A DNA stretch of 30,718 nt from Methylocystis sp. (GCA_023253795.1 JALRFG010000007.1:1-30718); one strand, 5' to 3'; counted from the first letter of the stretch, positions 15,107 through 22,248 are shown. The notes: generated by a model not told the origin, from the sequence alone. Numbers and translations are program-made.

Positions 15107-15601
15107 TCAGGACAACGGCCGCCATTCCATCTTGACCGTTTCACGGCCCGAGAGCGGGTTCGCGCCAACACCTGTTTTGAGAAATCCATTGCGCTCGTAA
15201 AAACGAATTGCGCGATGGTTCTCGGCGTTGACGTCGAGCTGCACCAGTCGAGGCGAGCGCTCGCGCGCGGCGAAGAGCAGCGTTTCGCCATAGCCCTTGC
15301 CGAAATGCGCGGGATCGACGCAAATTTGATCGAGCCAGCCGGTTGCTGGATCGATAATCACAAAACCCGCCAGCGCGGGTGGGTGCGTTTCAAGCAGACA
15401 AAGCGTTTGTGCGCCGGCGGCTTCAAGGCGTCCGATCTGCTGCGTCAGCCATGTGCGCCGCGCGTCGAAATCAATCTCCGGAAAAGTGATGCGCCATGAC
15501 GCCACCCAAAGGTCCAGTAAAGCGGACCAATCGTCATCGGCGCGGGGACGTATCTGAATCCTGCGCGGCACTTCGGATGCGGAAACGGCGCCTGTCGTCA
15601 A
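15107..15601 (-). CDS. GNAT-family N-acetyltransferase
   Basis: The 164-residue product has the GNAT fold. The acetyl-CoA pyrophosphate loop is DPAHFGKGYGETLL (about residues 113-126, matching the Q/RxxGxG/A pattern as FGKGYG), and motif B is NAENHRAIRFYERNGF (about 137-152). The substrate cannot be read from the sequence; amino-group donors of many kinds are possible. The ATG overlaps the stop of the upstream IMPase-family gene by four bases, so they are one leftward unit with translational coupling. Confidence 0.9.
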   Translation of the reverse strand: MTTGAVSASEVPRRIQIRPRADDDWSALLDLWVASWRITFPEIDFDARRTWLTQQIGRLEAAGAQTLCLLETHPPALAGFVIIDPATGWLDQICVDPAHFGKGYGETLLFAARERSPRLVQLDVNAENHRAIRFYERNGFLKTGVGANPLSGRETVKMEWRPLS

Positions 15602-16389
15602 AGTTTCCTCATGAGATCGACAAGCTGACGATGAATGGCTTCATTGCCGGCGCAAATCTCATTCTTTGCGAGCATGTCGGCGCCGCCGGAGAAATCCGAA
15701 ACAAAGCCGCCCGCCTCGCGCACCAGTACGACGCCGGCGGCGATGTCCCAGGCATTGATGCCGCGTTCCCAATAACCATCGAAACGTCCGCAGCCGACCA
15801 TCGCCAGATCGAGCGCGGCGGCGCCAAGACGGCGGATGTTGCCGATCTTGGCCATCGCTGCTGACAATTCACGTTTGAACGATTCATGATCGCGGACGCG
15901 CGCCAGCGGCGGGACTCCGCAGGCGACCATGGATTCCGACAGGGTGCGTCGGGCGGCGACGCGCATGCGTCTGTTGTTGTAATAGGCGCCCTGTCCCTTT
16001 TCGGCGACGAACATGTCGTCGGTCGCCGGGTTATAAACAACGCCGGCGACGAGTTGTCCCTCACGCTCAAGCGCAATCGACACGGCGAAAATCGGAATGC
16101 CGTGAAGAAAATTCGACGTGCCGTCGAGCGGATCGATATGCCAGGTGTGGCTTTTGTCGGAGCCCTCGACAACGCCGGACTCCTCCATATTGAACCCGTA
16201 GCCGGGGCGCGCTCTGGAGAGTTCTTCAAAAAGCGTTTTTTCAGCTTTTTTGTCGGCGGCGGTGACGAAGTCGCCGGGGCCTTTGATCGACACCTGCAAA
16301 TTTTCAACTTCGCCGAAATCACGCTTCAGACCACGACCGGCCTTGATGGCGGCTCCGGTCATCACATTCATCAAAGCGGAGCGGATCAT
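15598..16389 (-). CDS. suhB: Inositol monophosphatase family protein (SuhB-like)
   Basis: The 263-residue product is a lithium-sensitive-phosphatase-fold enzyme that hydrolyses inositol-1-phosphate-like substrates with Mg. Metal-binding motifs are present: MEESG (about residues 68-72), WHIDPLDGTSNFLHG (about 83-97) and WDIAAGVVLVREAGG (about 212-226). Length is typical. In E. coli SuhB also aids rRNA antitermination; whether that holds here cannot be told. It heads a two-gene leftward unit with the acetyltransferase. A second family member, hisN-like, lies about 3 kb away in the window; the two differ clearly and are not a recent duplication. Confidence 0.92.
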   Translation of the reverse strand: MIRSALMNVMTGAAIKAGRGLKRDFGEVENLQVSIKGPGDFVTAADKKAEKTLFEELSRARPGYGFNMEESGVVEGSDKSHTWHIDPLDGTSNFLHGIPIFAVSIALEREGQLVAGVVYNPATDDMFVAEKGQGAYYNNRRMRVAARRTLSESMVACGVPPLARVRDHESFKRELSAAMAKIGNIRRLGAAALDLAMVGCGRFDGYWERGINAWDIAAGVVLVREAGGFVSDFSGGADMLAKNEICAGNEAIHRQLVDLMRKL

Positions 16390-16495
16390 GCAGGTGCCTC
16401 AGAACTATGAAAACGGTTGAAGGACGCCACATGAGGGCGGGGGCGGGATGACGTCAAGTCTTGGGTGGGGCGTCACAGGCCGGAATAGTCGGACG

Positions 16496-16514
16496 TTTAC
16501 CGATTATTAACCAT
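16496..16514 (+). promoter_or_regulatory. CtrA-box-like site
   Basis: TTTA, seven bases, then TTAACCAT (16507-16514) matches the CtrA consensus TTAA-N7-TTAA with one mismatch, and the TTAACCAT part is a perfect match to the known half-site. It lies about 60 bases before the small membrane protein gene that precedes rcdA. CtrA is the alphaproteobacterial cell-cycle regulator; binding here is inferred. Confidence 0.45.
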
Positions 16515-16572
16515 GTCCGGTGAATGTATGTGGGTCGAACTTTGATTCAAGGCTCACACAAGGATCTTGGCC

Positions 16573-16827
16573 ATGTCCACGCGCGATGCTGCTCTTCCCG
16601 GACGCCGGTCAACGCCGGTGCGCGCCGTGGGATCACGCCGGACGAAACGGTCGGATTTTCTGCGCGCCTATTCGCCGATCAGCTTTTCTCAGGCCGTTCG
16701 GGTCATCCTGCTGGTGGCGATGGGTTTAGGCTTCATCAAAATGACCCATGTCGCGCAGGCGCGGCCAGACGCCTTCAGCGGGCTGGCGAACCATGGTTTC
16801 GTCGGCGCGCTGCGTAATGTGCGATAA
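16573..16827 (+). CDS. Small single-helix membrane protein, hypothetical
   Basis: The 84-residue product has a strongly basic N-terminus (many Arg in residues 1-35), one membrane helix (about 42-60, VRVILLVAMGLGFIKM) and a short tail. By the positive-inside rule the N-terminus should be cytoplasmic. AAGGA lies nine bases before ATG 16573; the TTG at 16567 is a less likely start. I recognise no family. A CtrA-like box lies upstream and rcdA downstream, which hints at cell-cycle-linked expression but says nothing direct about function. Confidence 0.6.
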   Translation: MSTRDAALPGRRSTPVRAVGSRRTKRSDFLRAYSPISFSQAVRVILLVAMGLGFIKMTHVAQARPDAFSGLANHGFVGALRNVR

Positions 16828-16898
16828 CGCGCCGATCGTCAGTTAAGGTTAAAAAACGACTAAGCAGGCCACGCGCCGTCGCATGCGCTAATTTGCCG

Positions 16899-16936
16899 GC
16901 AAGTTCAGTTGCGGGAATTTTCCCGGCGTAACTTGC
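16899..16936 (+). other. Nested hairpin in the rcdA leader
   Basis: GCAAGTT (16899-16905) pairs with AACTTGC (16930-16936), and between them CGGGAA (16912-16917) and TTCCCG (16920-16925) form a second perfect symmetric element. The outer arm ends 11 bases before the rcdA ATG, so it could mask the translation start or be an operator. Confidence 0.45.
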
Positions 16937-16947
16937 GTAGGCTGTTG

Positions 16948-17484
16948 ATGCGTCAAAATAGCGATCGATTAAACGAAACTCCCGCCCCCGTCTCATTTGG
17001 CGAAAAACTGGCGGCGTCAGACGCCTTCAATGAAATGTTTCGTGAGGGGATGGGGCTTGTCGAGGAGGCCGCCGCCTATCTCGACGGCGAGGGGCGCGCA
17101 CAGGCTAAAGCCTTGTCGCGGCCGACGGCTCAGGCATATGCCGCCGAAAGCATGCGGCTCACCACACGGCTGATGCAGATTGCTTCCTGGTTGCTGTTTC
17201 AGCGCGCCGTCAATCAGGGCGAAATGACGCCCCGACAGTCCGCCAGCAATCGTCGTCGGGTGAAATTGCAGCAGCAGGAACTGGCCTCGTCGCCGGAACT
17301 GTTTCAGCTTTTGCCGCAGCAGTTGCGGGATCTCGCCATCTTATCCGTTCGGCTGCAGGCCCGGATTCTTCATCTCGATCAGTTGATCTACGCCCGGACA
17401 GAGTTGCCGACCTTCTCTCGTCCGCAGGAAGTCAGCCCGGTTCAGGCACAGTTGGATCAGTTGCGGGAAGCCTTTATGGCTTGA
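16948..17484 (+). CDS. rcdA: Regulator of CtrA degradation (DUF1465 family)
   Basis: The 178-residue, mostly helical product belongs to DUF1465, the family of Caulobacter RcdA. RcdA is an adaptor that, with CpdR and PopA, brings CtrA to the ClpXP protease at the cell pole at the G1-S transition. Recognisable blocks: FGEKLAASDAFNEMFREGMGLVEEAAAYLDG (residues about 14-44), RLTTRLMQIASWLLFQRAVNQGEM (about 69-92) and the C-terminal LPQQLRDLAILSVRLQARILHLDQLI. ATG 16948 is preferred to a TTG at 16909, which would run through a strong hairpin. No clear Shine-Dalgarno is seen apart from GTAGG. cpdR lies only about 460 bases away on the other strand. Confidence 0.88.
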   Translation: MRQNSDRLNETPAPVSFGEKLAASDAFNEMFREGMGLVEEAAAYLDGEGRAQAKALSRPTAQAYAAESMRLTTRLMQIASWLLFQRAVNQGEMTPRQSASNRRRVKLQQQELASSPELFQLLPQQLRDLAILSVRLQARILHLDQLIYARTELPTFSRPQEVSPVQAQLDQLREAFMA

Positions 17485-17509
17485 TCCAGGAGTTGAACCC
17501 GCGCCGCAA

Positions 17510-17545
17510 AAAGAAAAAGCCGCAGCAAGCTGCGGCTTTTTCTTT
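17510..17545. terminator. Bidirectional rho-independent terminator
   Basis: A perfect 16-base stem (17510-17525 with 17530-17545) and a CAAG loop lie between the convergent rcdA and rpmE genes. Because the arms begin with A-runs and end with T-runs (GCCGCAG core), it can end transcription on both strands. Confidence 0.93.
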
Positions 17546-17571
17546 GTTTGAGGCTGAGGCCCGGCGACGAC

Positions 17572-17802
17572 TTATTTCTTGCCGAAGCTCATGTTGCCGA
17601 AGCGCGAGTTAAAGCGCGACAGACGACCACCGCGATCGAGCAGCTGGGTCGAGCCGCCCGTCCATGCCGGATGGGTCTTGGGGTCGATGTCGAGATTCAT
17701 CGTATCGCCCTCTTTGCCCCAGGTCGAACGGGTCAGAAATTCCGTCCCATCGGTCATCACGACCTTGATCGTATGATAATCGGGATGAATGTCCTTTTTC
17801 AT
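17572..17802 (-). CDS. rpmE: 50S ribosomal protein bL31
   Basis: The 76-residue product is ribosomal protein bL31, which bridges the subunits near the 5S rRNA. The start MKKDIHPDYHTIKVVMTDGT, the GDTMNLDIDPKTHPAWTGG block and the tail GRLSRFNSRFG are typical of alphaproteobacterial bL31. It has no cysteine, so it is the zinc-independent form. A longer frame reaches 17976, but that would overlap cpdR; ATG 17802, preceded by AAAGG, is the true start. Confidence 0.96.
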   Translation of the reverse strand: MKKDIHPDYHTIKVVMTDGTEFLTRSTWGKEGDTMNLDIDPKTHPAWTGGSTQLLDRGGRLSRFNSRFGNMSFGKK

Positions 17803-17947
17803 GGCGACGAACCTTTCTGGCGGAGAACGAAACAACGCCCGCGGCGCCTGTCCGGCGGCGGGCGGTTCGTTGAGAACTATGAATTTCATGCGCTGATAAC
17901 GCATGACGCCGGGGCCGGCAAGTGTTTTCAGGCGCTTTTCAGCCCAC

Positions 17948-18322
17948 TCAGGCGGCGAGCATCCGCTGAACCTCACTCACCAGATCGCGCAGATGGAACG
18001 GTTTTGAAAGGACTTTCGCCTGTTGCGGGGCATGGTTCGAGGGATTCAGCGCCACGGCGGCGAAGCCGGTGATGAACATGACCTTGATGTCGGGATCCAG
18101 TTCGGTGGCGCGACGGGCCAGTTCGATCCCGTCCATTTCCGGCATCACGATATCGGTCAGCAGAAGCTCGAAGGGTTCGACCCGGAGCTGGTCATAGGCG
18201 GACTGGCCGTTATCGAAGGAAGAGACTTCATAACCGGCCTGCTGCAGCGCTTTGACGAGAAACCGACGCATGTCGTTGTCATCTTCGGCAAGCAGAATTT
18301 TCGGCGTCAATGCGTCGACCAT
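17948..18322 (-). CDS. cpdR: Single-domain response regulator CpdR
   Basis: The 124-residue product is only a receiver domain. The acidic pocket is E13-D14-D15 (LLAEDD), the phosphorylation site D57 (LLTDIVMPEMDG), T85 (MFITGF) and K107 (LSKPFHLRDLV). The strings DIVMPEMDGIEL and VMFITGFAAVAL match Caulobacter CpdR closely. CpdR, when unphosphorylated by the CckA-ChpT relay, localises ClpXP to the pole and primes it for CtrA, PdeA and other substrates. The C-terminus ends MLAA, a likely protease-recognised tail as in Caulobacter. It is divergent from N-formylglutamate amidohydrolase. An upstream TTAACCGT (read leftward, near 18419) has one mismatch to a CtrA half-site. Confidence 0.93.
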   Translation of the reverse strand: MVDALTPKILLAEDDNDMRRFLVKALQQAGYEVSSFDNGQSAYDQLRVEPFELLLTDIVMPEMDGIELARRATELDPDIKVMFITGFAAVALNPSNHAPQQAKVLSKPFHLRDLVSEVQRMLAA

Positions 18323-18459
18323 GTTCGTCCTCTTGGCTGGTTCGACGAAACAAACCGCACTTTTGTAAATATGAGGTGAAAATCGCCGGCCGAGGGGGTA
18401 ACCTGAAGAAGACGGTTAACAGGCGAGAGCATCGGGAGCGGGCGGGGTAGGACGGTCCC

Positions 18460-19395
18460 ATGGACGAAATACTGAAATTCGCTTTTGAATCAGGGATAAG
18501 CGTATCAGAAACGCCGCCTGTCGCAGAATTTTCGCCGCCGTTCGAACTCGTCGAGCCCGCTGAACTTCTGTCGCCGCTGGTGTTTTCCTCGCCCCATTCC
18601 GGGCGGCGTTACCCGGAAAGCTTCCTGGCCGAAAGCCGTCTTGATATCGCGACCCTGCGCCGCTCCGAAGACGCCTACGTCGATGAACTCTTCGCCGCCG
18701 CCCGCGATATTGGCGCCCCCTTGCTGCATGCGCATGTGCCGCGCGCCTATCTGGATCTGAACCGCGAACCCTTTGAGTTTGATCCAAAACTTTTCAATGG
18801 TCCGCTGCCGTCCTTCGCCAATACGCGCTCGCTGCGCGTTGCTGCGGGGCTGGGCACCATTCCGCGGGTCGTGGCCGATGCGCGGGAAATTTATCAGCAG
18901 CGACTATCCATTCCCGAGGCGATGCGTCGGGTGGACGCCTATTATCGTCCCTATCATGCGGCCTTGCGTGCGCTGATGGAGCGCGCGACGCATCGCTTCG
19001 GCTTTGCGGTGCTGATTGATTGCCATTCCATGCCATCGGGCGGCGCGCGGGAAAAGCGGCGTATGGATTTCGTGATTGGCGATCGTTATGGCGCCAGCGC
19101 CGCGCGACCGCTTGTCGAAGGGGTCGAGGAACGGCTGAAAAATCGCGGCTATCATGTCCTGCGCAATCGCCCCTACGCCGGAGGATTCATCACCGAACAT
19201 TTCGGGCGGCCGGCGATGGGATGGCACGCCGTGCAAATCGAGGTGTCGCGCGGCCTGTATATGGATGAAACGCAATTATCCAAAAAGCCGGAATTCGCAG
19301 AAGTTGCCGGGCATCTCGCCGAAGTGATCGCCGGCCTTGCGCAGGATATCGAACGCGAAGCGGTTTTGGGCGCGCCGCGCGCGGCGGCGGAATAG
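18460..19395 (+). CDS. N-formylglutamate amidohydrolase
   Basis: The 311-residue product belongs to the N-formylglutamate amidohydrolase family (PF05013), metal hydrolases that release formate from N-formylglutamate in histidine breakdown, and whose members also act on related N-acyl amino acids. Motifs: FSSPHSGRRYPESF (about 44-57), RSEDAYVDELF, YLDLNREPFEFDP, LIDCHSMPSG (about 184-193, likely metal ligand) and HAVQIEVSRGLYMDE. No other hut genes are in the window, so a histidine-use role is uncertain. Next to hisN the pairing may be coincidental. hisN begins 22 bases after the stop, so they are likely co-transcribed. Confidence 0.9.
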   Translation: MDEILKFAFESGISVSETPPVAEFSPPFELVEPAELLSPLVFSSPHSGRRYPESFLAESRLDIATLRRSEDAYVDELFAAARDIGAPLLHAHVPRAYLDLNREPFEFDPKLFNGPLPSFANTRSLRVAAGLGTIPRVVADAREIYQQRLSIPEAMRRVDAYYRPYHAALRALMERATHRFGFAVLIDCHSMPSGGAREKRRMDFVIGDRYGASAARPLVEGVEERLKNRGYHVLRNRPYAGGFITEHFGRPAMGWHAVQIEVSRGLYMDETQLSKKPEFAEVAGHLAEVIAGLAQDIEREAVLGAPRAAAE

Positions 19396-19417
19396 GCCTG
19401 CCGGTTCGGGAGAGATT

Positions 19418-20233
19418 ATGAGCGCCGTTGATTTCGAAAAATTTGTTCATCGGCTCGCCACGCTTTCGGGTGAGGCGATCATGCCTTTTTTCCGCACGTC
19501 CATCGCCGCCGACGACAAGGCGCATGGCGGGGCCTTCGATCCCGTTACCGAAGCTGACCGCTCCGCCGAGCTTGTGATGCGCCGTCTGATTCAGACGACC
19601 TTTCCAGATCATGGAATTATCGGTGAAGAGTTTGGCGCGGATAATCCGCAGGCGGATTATGTCTGGGTGCTCGATCCGATTGATGGCACCAAAAGTTTCA
19701 TTTGCGGTTTTCCAACCTGGGGCACGTTGATCGGTTTAACGCATCACGGACGCCCGTGTTACGGATTGATGCATCAGCCGTTTAGTCGTGAACGCTTCAT
19801 GGGTGACGGTTCAGCAGCCTATTGGCTGGGACCGGCGCGGCAGGGCGCCGCCGGGCAGGGAGAAAGCGAAGAAAAACGTCGCTTGACGACGCGCGCCTGT
19901 CCGACGCTGGCGCGCGCCACTTTGATGACGACATCGCCTTTGCTGATTGCGCCGGAGCGCCGCGCGGCATTCCATCGTGTTGAAAGTCATGTGCGCCTGT
20001 CGCGTTATGGCGGCGATTGCTACGCCTATTGCGCGTTGGCGGCCGGACACGTCGATCTGGTTATCGAAAGCGGTCTCAATGCTTATGATATTGTCGCGCT
20101 GATCCCGATTATCGAAGGCGCCGGCGGCGTGATCACGACATGGGATGGCGGAGACCCGGCGCAAGGCGGCGACATTATCGCCAGCGGCGACCGGACGTTG
20201 CATCGTCTCGCGCTGGATCTTCTGGCGGGTTAA
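19418..20233 (+). CDS. hisN: Histidinol-phosphatase (IMPase family)
   Basis: The 271-residue product is an IMPase-fold phosphatase of the HisN type, which dephosphorylates histidinol phosphate, the penultimate part of histidine synthesis in actinobacteria and many alphaproteobacteria. Metal sites: DPVTEADRSAE (about 34-44), GIIGEEFG (about 65-72), WVLDPIDGTKSFICG (about 81-95) and YDIVALIPIIEGAGG (about 221-235). The TKSF rather than TSNF after the DPIDG motif favours HisN over inositol monophosphatase. An upstream in-frame start at 19337 lies inside the previous gene; ATG 19418, after GAGAG, is preferred. The stop is 14 bases from the convergent hydrolase. Confidence 0.88.
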   Translation: MSAVDFEKFVHRLATLSGEAIMPFFRTSIAADDKAHGGAFDPVTEADRSAELVMRRLIQTTFPDHGIIGEEFGADNPQADYVWVLDPIDGTKSFICGFPTWGTLIGLTHHGRPCYGLMHQPFSRERFMGDGSAAYWLGPARQGAAGQGESEEKRRLTTRACPTLARATLMTTSPLLIAPERRAAFHRVESHVRLSRYGGDCYAYCALAAGHVDLVIESGLNAYDIVALIPIIEGAGGVITTWDGGDPAQGGDIIASGDRTLHRLALDLLAG

Positions 20234-20247
20234 GTTTGCAGTGCTTG

Positions 20248-21192
20248 TCAGGCCTGCATTTCGCCGGGAATAAATGCGTCGAAGGCGCGCCAGAACTGTT
20301 CACGAAGCGGATCGCGCTCCATCAGCAGTTCATGTTTGGCGCCTTGAACCGTGATCAGCGACGCATTGTTCAGATTGCTGACGAAACGCTCAATCGCATT
20401 GTTTGAAACAATTTCTTCCCGACCGCAGGTAAAGGTCAGGATCGGCGTGCGGATACGGCGCGGATATTCCGGCGCCACAAACCGTCCCATGAGCCGGAAG
20501 GCGGCGTTGACCCAGCCGATGGTGGGATCGCCGATGATCAGCTCCGGCGTCTGCGTCACAATCGCGGCGTTACGCGCGAAGCGAACCGGATCAGTGGTCA
20601 GTCGGTTTTGCTCAAAGGGCCGCTCCAGGATCGAAACGCCACGGCCCAACGGAATATACATGCCGCCCAACCCCATCATATCGAGGGTTTCGGCCAGCCA
20701 GCGCGCGCCACTGGGAAAATGGAGATTGGCGAGATCGATCATTGGCGCGACCAGCGCCATGCGCTGGAACGGGGGGCGCGCGGCGTTGGCCATATCGAGC
20801 ATGATGGCGGCGCCCATGGAATGCGCCAGCGCGAACCAGGGCTGGGGTCTTTCCGTCATGACCTCGGCGAGAAAAACTTCGAGGTCGAGCTGATAGTCGG
20901 CGAAATCGTCAACATGGCCTTTGCGCGGGTCTTCAAGCTCCCGTTCCGATCCGCCCTGGCCGCGCCAGTCGAGGGTGGCGACATCGAAACCGCGTCTCCG
21001 TAAATCTTCGATGGTCTCGAAATATTTTTCGATGAACTCGTTGTGTCCCTGAAACAGCGCTACGGTCCCGCGGGCGCGACCAGCGCAGGGAAACACCGCC
21101 ACCCGCACATGTCGGCCGTCTCGCGCCTGCAGGAAGAAACTGCGCGCGCCCTCCGGCACGGGATTATCTGTCGTGGCCACCAGATTAATCAT
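20248..21192 (-). CDS. Alpha/beta hydrolase, lysophospholipase (PldB)-like
   Basis: The 314-residue product is a serine hydrolase of the Hydrolase_4/PldB group. It has LFQGHNEFIEKY (oxyanion region, about 47-58), LDWRGQGGSERELEDPRKGHVDDFADY (74-100, the typical lysophospholipase stretch), nucleophile S125 in LAHSMGAAI and H287 in GAKHELLMERDP. The third triad position, usually an Asp, reads CGREEIVSN, so a Glu probably takes its place. It has no signal peptide; the substrate is likely a monoacyl lipid, but this is inferred. It is divergent from hsp20 across a 228-base regulatory region. Confidence 0.87.
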   Translation of the reverse strand: MINLVATTDNPVPEGARSFFLQARDGRHVRVAVFPCAGRARGTVALFQGHNEFIEKYFETIEDLRRRGFDVATLDWRGQGGSERELEDPRKGHVDDFADYQLDLEVFLAEVMTERPQPWFALAHSMGAAIMLDMANAARPPFQRMALVAPMIDLANLHFPSGARWLAETLDMMGLGGMYIPLGRGVSILERPFEQNRLTTDPVRFARNAAIVTQTPELIIGDPTIGWVNAAFRLMGRFVAPEYPRRIRTPILTFTCGREEIVSNNAIERFVSNLNNASLITVQGAKHELLMERDPLREQFWRAFDAFIPGEMQA

Positions 21193-21302
21193 GCATCCTC
21201 GCGGGTGGGCTGTTTCTCCCGACGCCGGAAAGGGGGCGGAAGCGAATCCTTGTGGTCAGCATAAAGTATTTTTCATGCGGGCTGATCGGCAAATCGCCGC
21301 CT

Positions 21303-21331
21303 CTTGAAAGCGGAAATCCGACATCCCACCT
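21303..21331 (+). promoter_or_regulatory. Candidate RpoH (sigma-32) heat-shock promoter
   Basis: CTTGAA (21303-21308), 16 bases, then CCCACCT (21325-21331) resembles the heat-shock sigma factor consensus (CTTGAAA and CCCCATNT). It lies about 90 bases before hsp20, giving a leader of roughly 80 bases that contains the thermometer structure. The -10 half is imperfect. Confidence 0.5.
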
Positions 21332-21368
21332 CCTGTCTAGCGCGGGCCAAAACGGACGCGCGGAAGGC

Positions 21369-21420
21369 GCGGCGCGATAACGCAAGCGCGCCGCATGTCG
21401 CTTCTTAAGGAGGATATGTC
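21369..21420 (+). promoter_or_regulatory. ROSE-type RNA thermometer
   Basis: The hsp20 leader folds into two hairpins. The first pairs GCGGCGCG (21369-21376) with CGCGCCGC (21387-21394). The second (21395-21417) pairs the anti-Shine-Dalgarno TCGCT segment (21398-21402) and CTTC side with AAGGAGG (21407-21413), leaving G21400 bulged. TCGCT fits the conserved U(U/C)GCU of ROSE elements, and the bulged G is their hallmark. At low temperature the ribosome binding site would be closed; heat would open it. A ROSE element ahead of a small heat-shock gene is the established arrangement in rhizobia. Confidence 0.8.
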
Positions 21421-21885
21421 ATGCGTCAATTCGATCTTTCGCCCTTGTACCGTCAGACCGTCGGTTTTGACCGATTGTTTAATCTTCTGGATCAAACAGC
21501 CGGTTACGATGGGGCGTCAAGTTATCCCCCCTATAATATTGAGCGAACCGGCGAGAACGCTTATCGCGTCACGCTGGCGGTCGCAGGCTTCTCGAAAGAT
21601 GAAATCGTCATCGAGAGCAAAGAGAACACCCTGTCGATCAAAGGCTCCAAGGATCAGGTCGGACCTGTCGAGGGTCGTGAGGTCCTCCATCAGGGCATTG
21701 CGGCGCGCGCTTTCGAGCGACGTTTTCAGCTTGCCGACCATGTCGTTGTCACCGGGGCGAGCCTTGTGAACGGACTGCTTCACGTCGATCTGGTTCGGGA
21801 AATCCCGGAGGCCCAGAAAGCCCGCCGCATTGAGATTGGCGTTGGCGCGCCGACGGCGACGGTGGTCGAGTCCAAAGCCGCCTGA
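21421..21885 (+). CDS. Small heat-shock protein, Hsp20/IbpA family
   Basis: The 154-residue chaperone has the alpha-crystallin domain (about residues 38-135): YPPYNIERTGENAYRVTLAV, GFSKDEIVIESKENTLSI, and NGLLHVDLVREIPE with the conserved GLL-type motif (A-x-x-x-n-GL-L). The N-terminus (MRQFDLSPLYRQTVGFDRLF) is typical of class A rhizobial small heat-shock proteins. Such proteins hold unfolding proteins in the cytoplasm until DnaK or ClpB refold them. A strong AAGGAGG lies eight bases before the ATG, inside the thermometer. A terminator follows the stop by about 20 bases, so the gene is a single unit. Confidence 0.95.
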   Translation: MRQFDLSPLYRQTVGFDRLFNLLDQTAGYDGASSYPPYNIERTGENAYRVTLAVAGFSKDEIVIESKENTLSIKGSKDQVGPVEGREVLHQGIAARAFERRFQLADHVVVTGASLVNGLLHVDLVREIPEAQKARRIEIGVGAPTATVVESKAA

Positions 21886-21907
21886 AAGGCTTAGCTTAAG
21901 CATTGAG

Positions 21908-21936
21908 AAAAGAGGCGTGATGAGCGCCTCTTTTTT
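21908..21936 (+). terminator. Rho-independent terminator of hsp20
   Basis: AAAAGAGGCG (21908-21917) pairs perfectly with CGCCTCTTTT (21925-21934) around a seven-base loop, followed by further T residues to 21936. It lies 23 bases after the hsp20 stop. Confidence 0.9.
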
Positions 21937-22107
21937 ATGTCTGCGCCATATTTTTTATCTTATTGACTTCAATGAATTATCCTCGAGCTTTCCTGGCTTG
22001 AAGGCGCAATGTTCAGGAAAGGGACGCGCCCAGGTTCAAATGACGCCGCGCCCAATGTCCGCGTAGCGTTTCGCTGGCGGCGCCCGCTTGTAAGAGGCCA
22101 ATAAATC

Positions 22108-22123
22108 TGGCACGATCCAAGCA
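22108..22123 (+). promoter_or_regulatory. Candidate sigma-54 promoter for gltB
   Basis: TGGCACG, four bases, AAGCA matches the RpoN consensus TGGCACG-N4-TTGCA with a perfect -24 element, the required GG-N10-GC spacing, and two mismatches in the -12 part. It lies about 305 bases before the gltB ATG. Nitrogen-controlled expression of glutamate synthase would fit, but this is inferred and no NtrC site was recognised. Confidence 0.4.
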
Positions 22124-22212
22124 AGTGTTATGTCAGCGCTGCTGACCTTTCGCCGCTCTGTAGAAATCTATCCAGAAGATTGTTTCTTCAGCGGTTTTGT
22201 TATCGGAGAGCT

Positions 22213-22248
22213 GTCATCCGTCGCGCGGCTCCGCGCCGACGTGATGAC
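22213..22248 (+). other. Long hairpin in the gltB leader
   Basis: GTCATC-CGTCG-CGCGG pairs with CCGCG-CGACG-GATGAC with two single-base bulges, a near-continuous stem of about 16 pairs with a very short loop. No T-run follows, so it is not a simple terminator. It ends about 180 bases before the gltB ATG and could be an attenuator arm, a protein site or an mRNA stabiliser. Confidence 0.5.

Noticed and set aside
17803..17976. N-terminal extension of rpmE
   Set aside because: It overlaps cpdR and adds residues not found in bL31; the methionine at 17802 gives the normal family start.
15598..20233. Two inositol-monophosphatase-fold genes as a duplicated pair
   Set aside because: They share only family motifs and differ strongly elsewhere, matching distinct SuhB-like and HisN-like groups, so no local duplication is supported.
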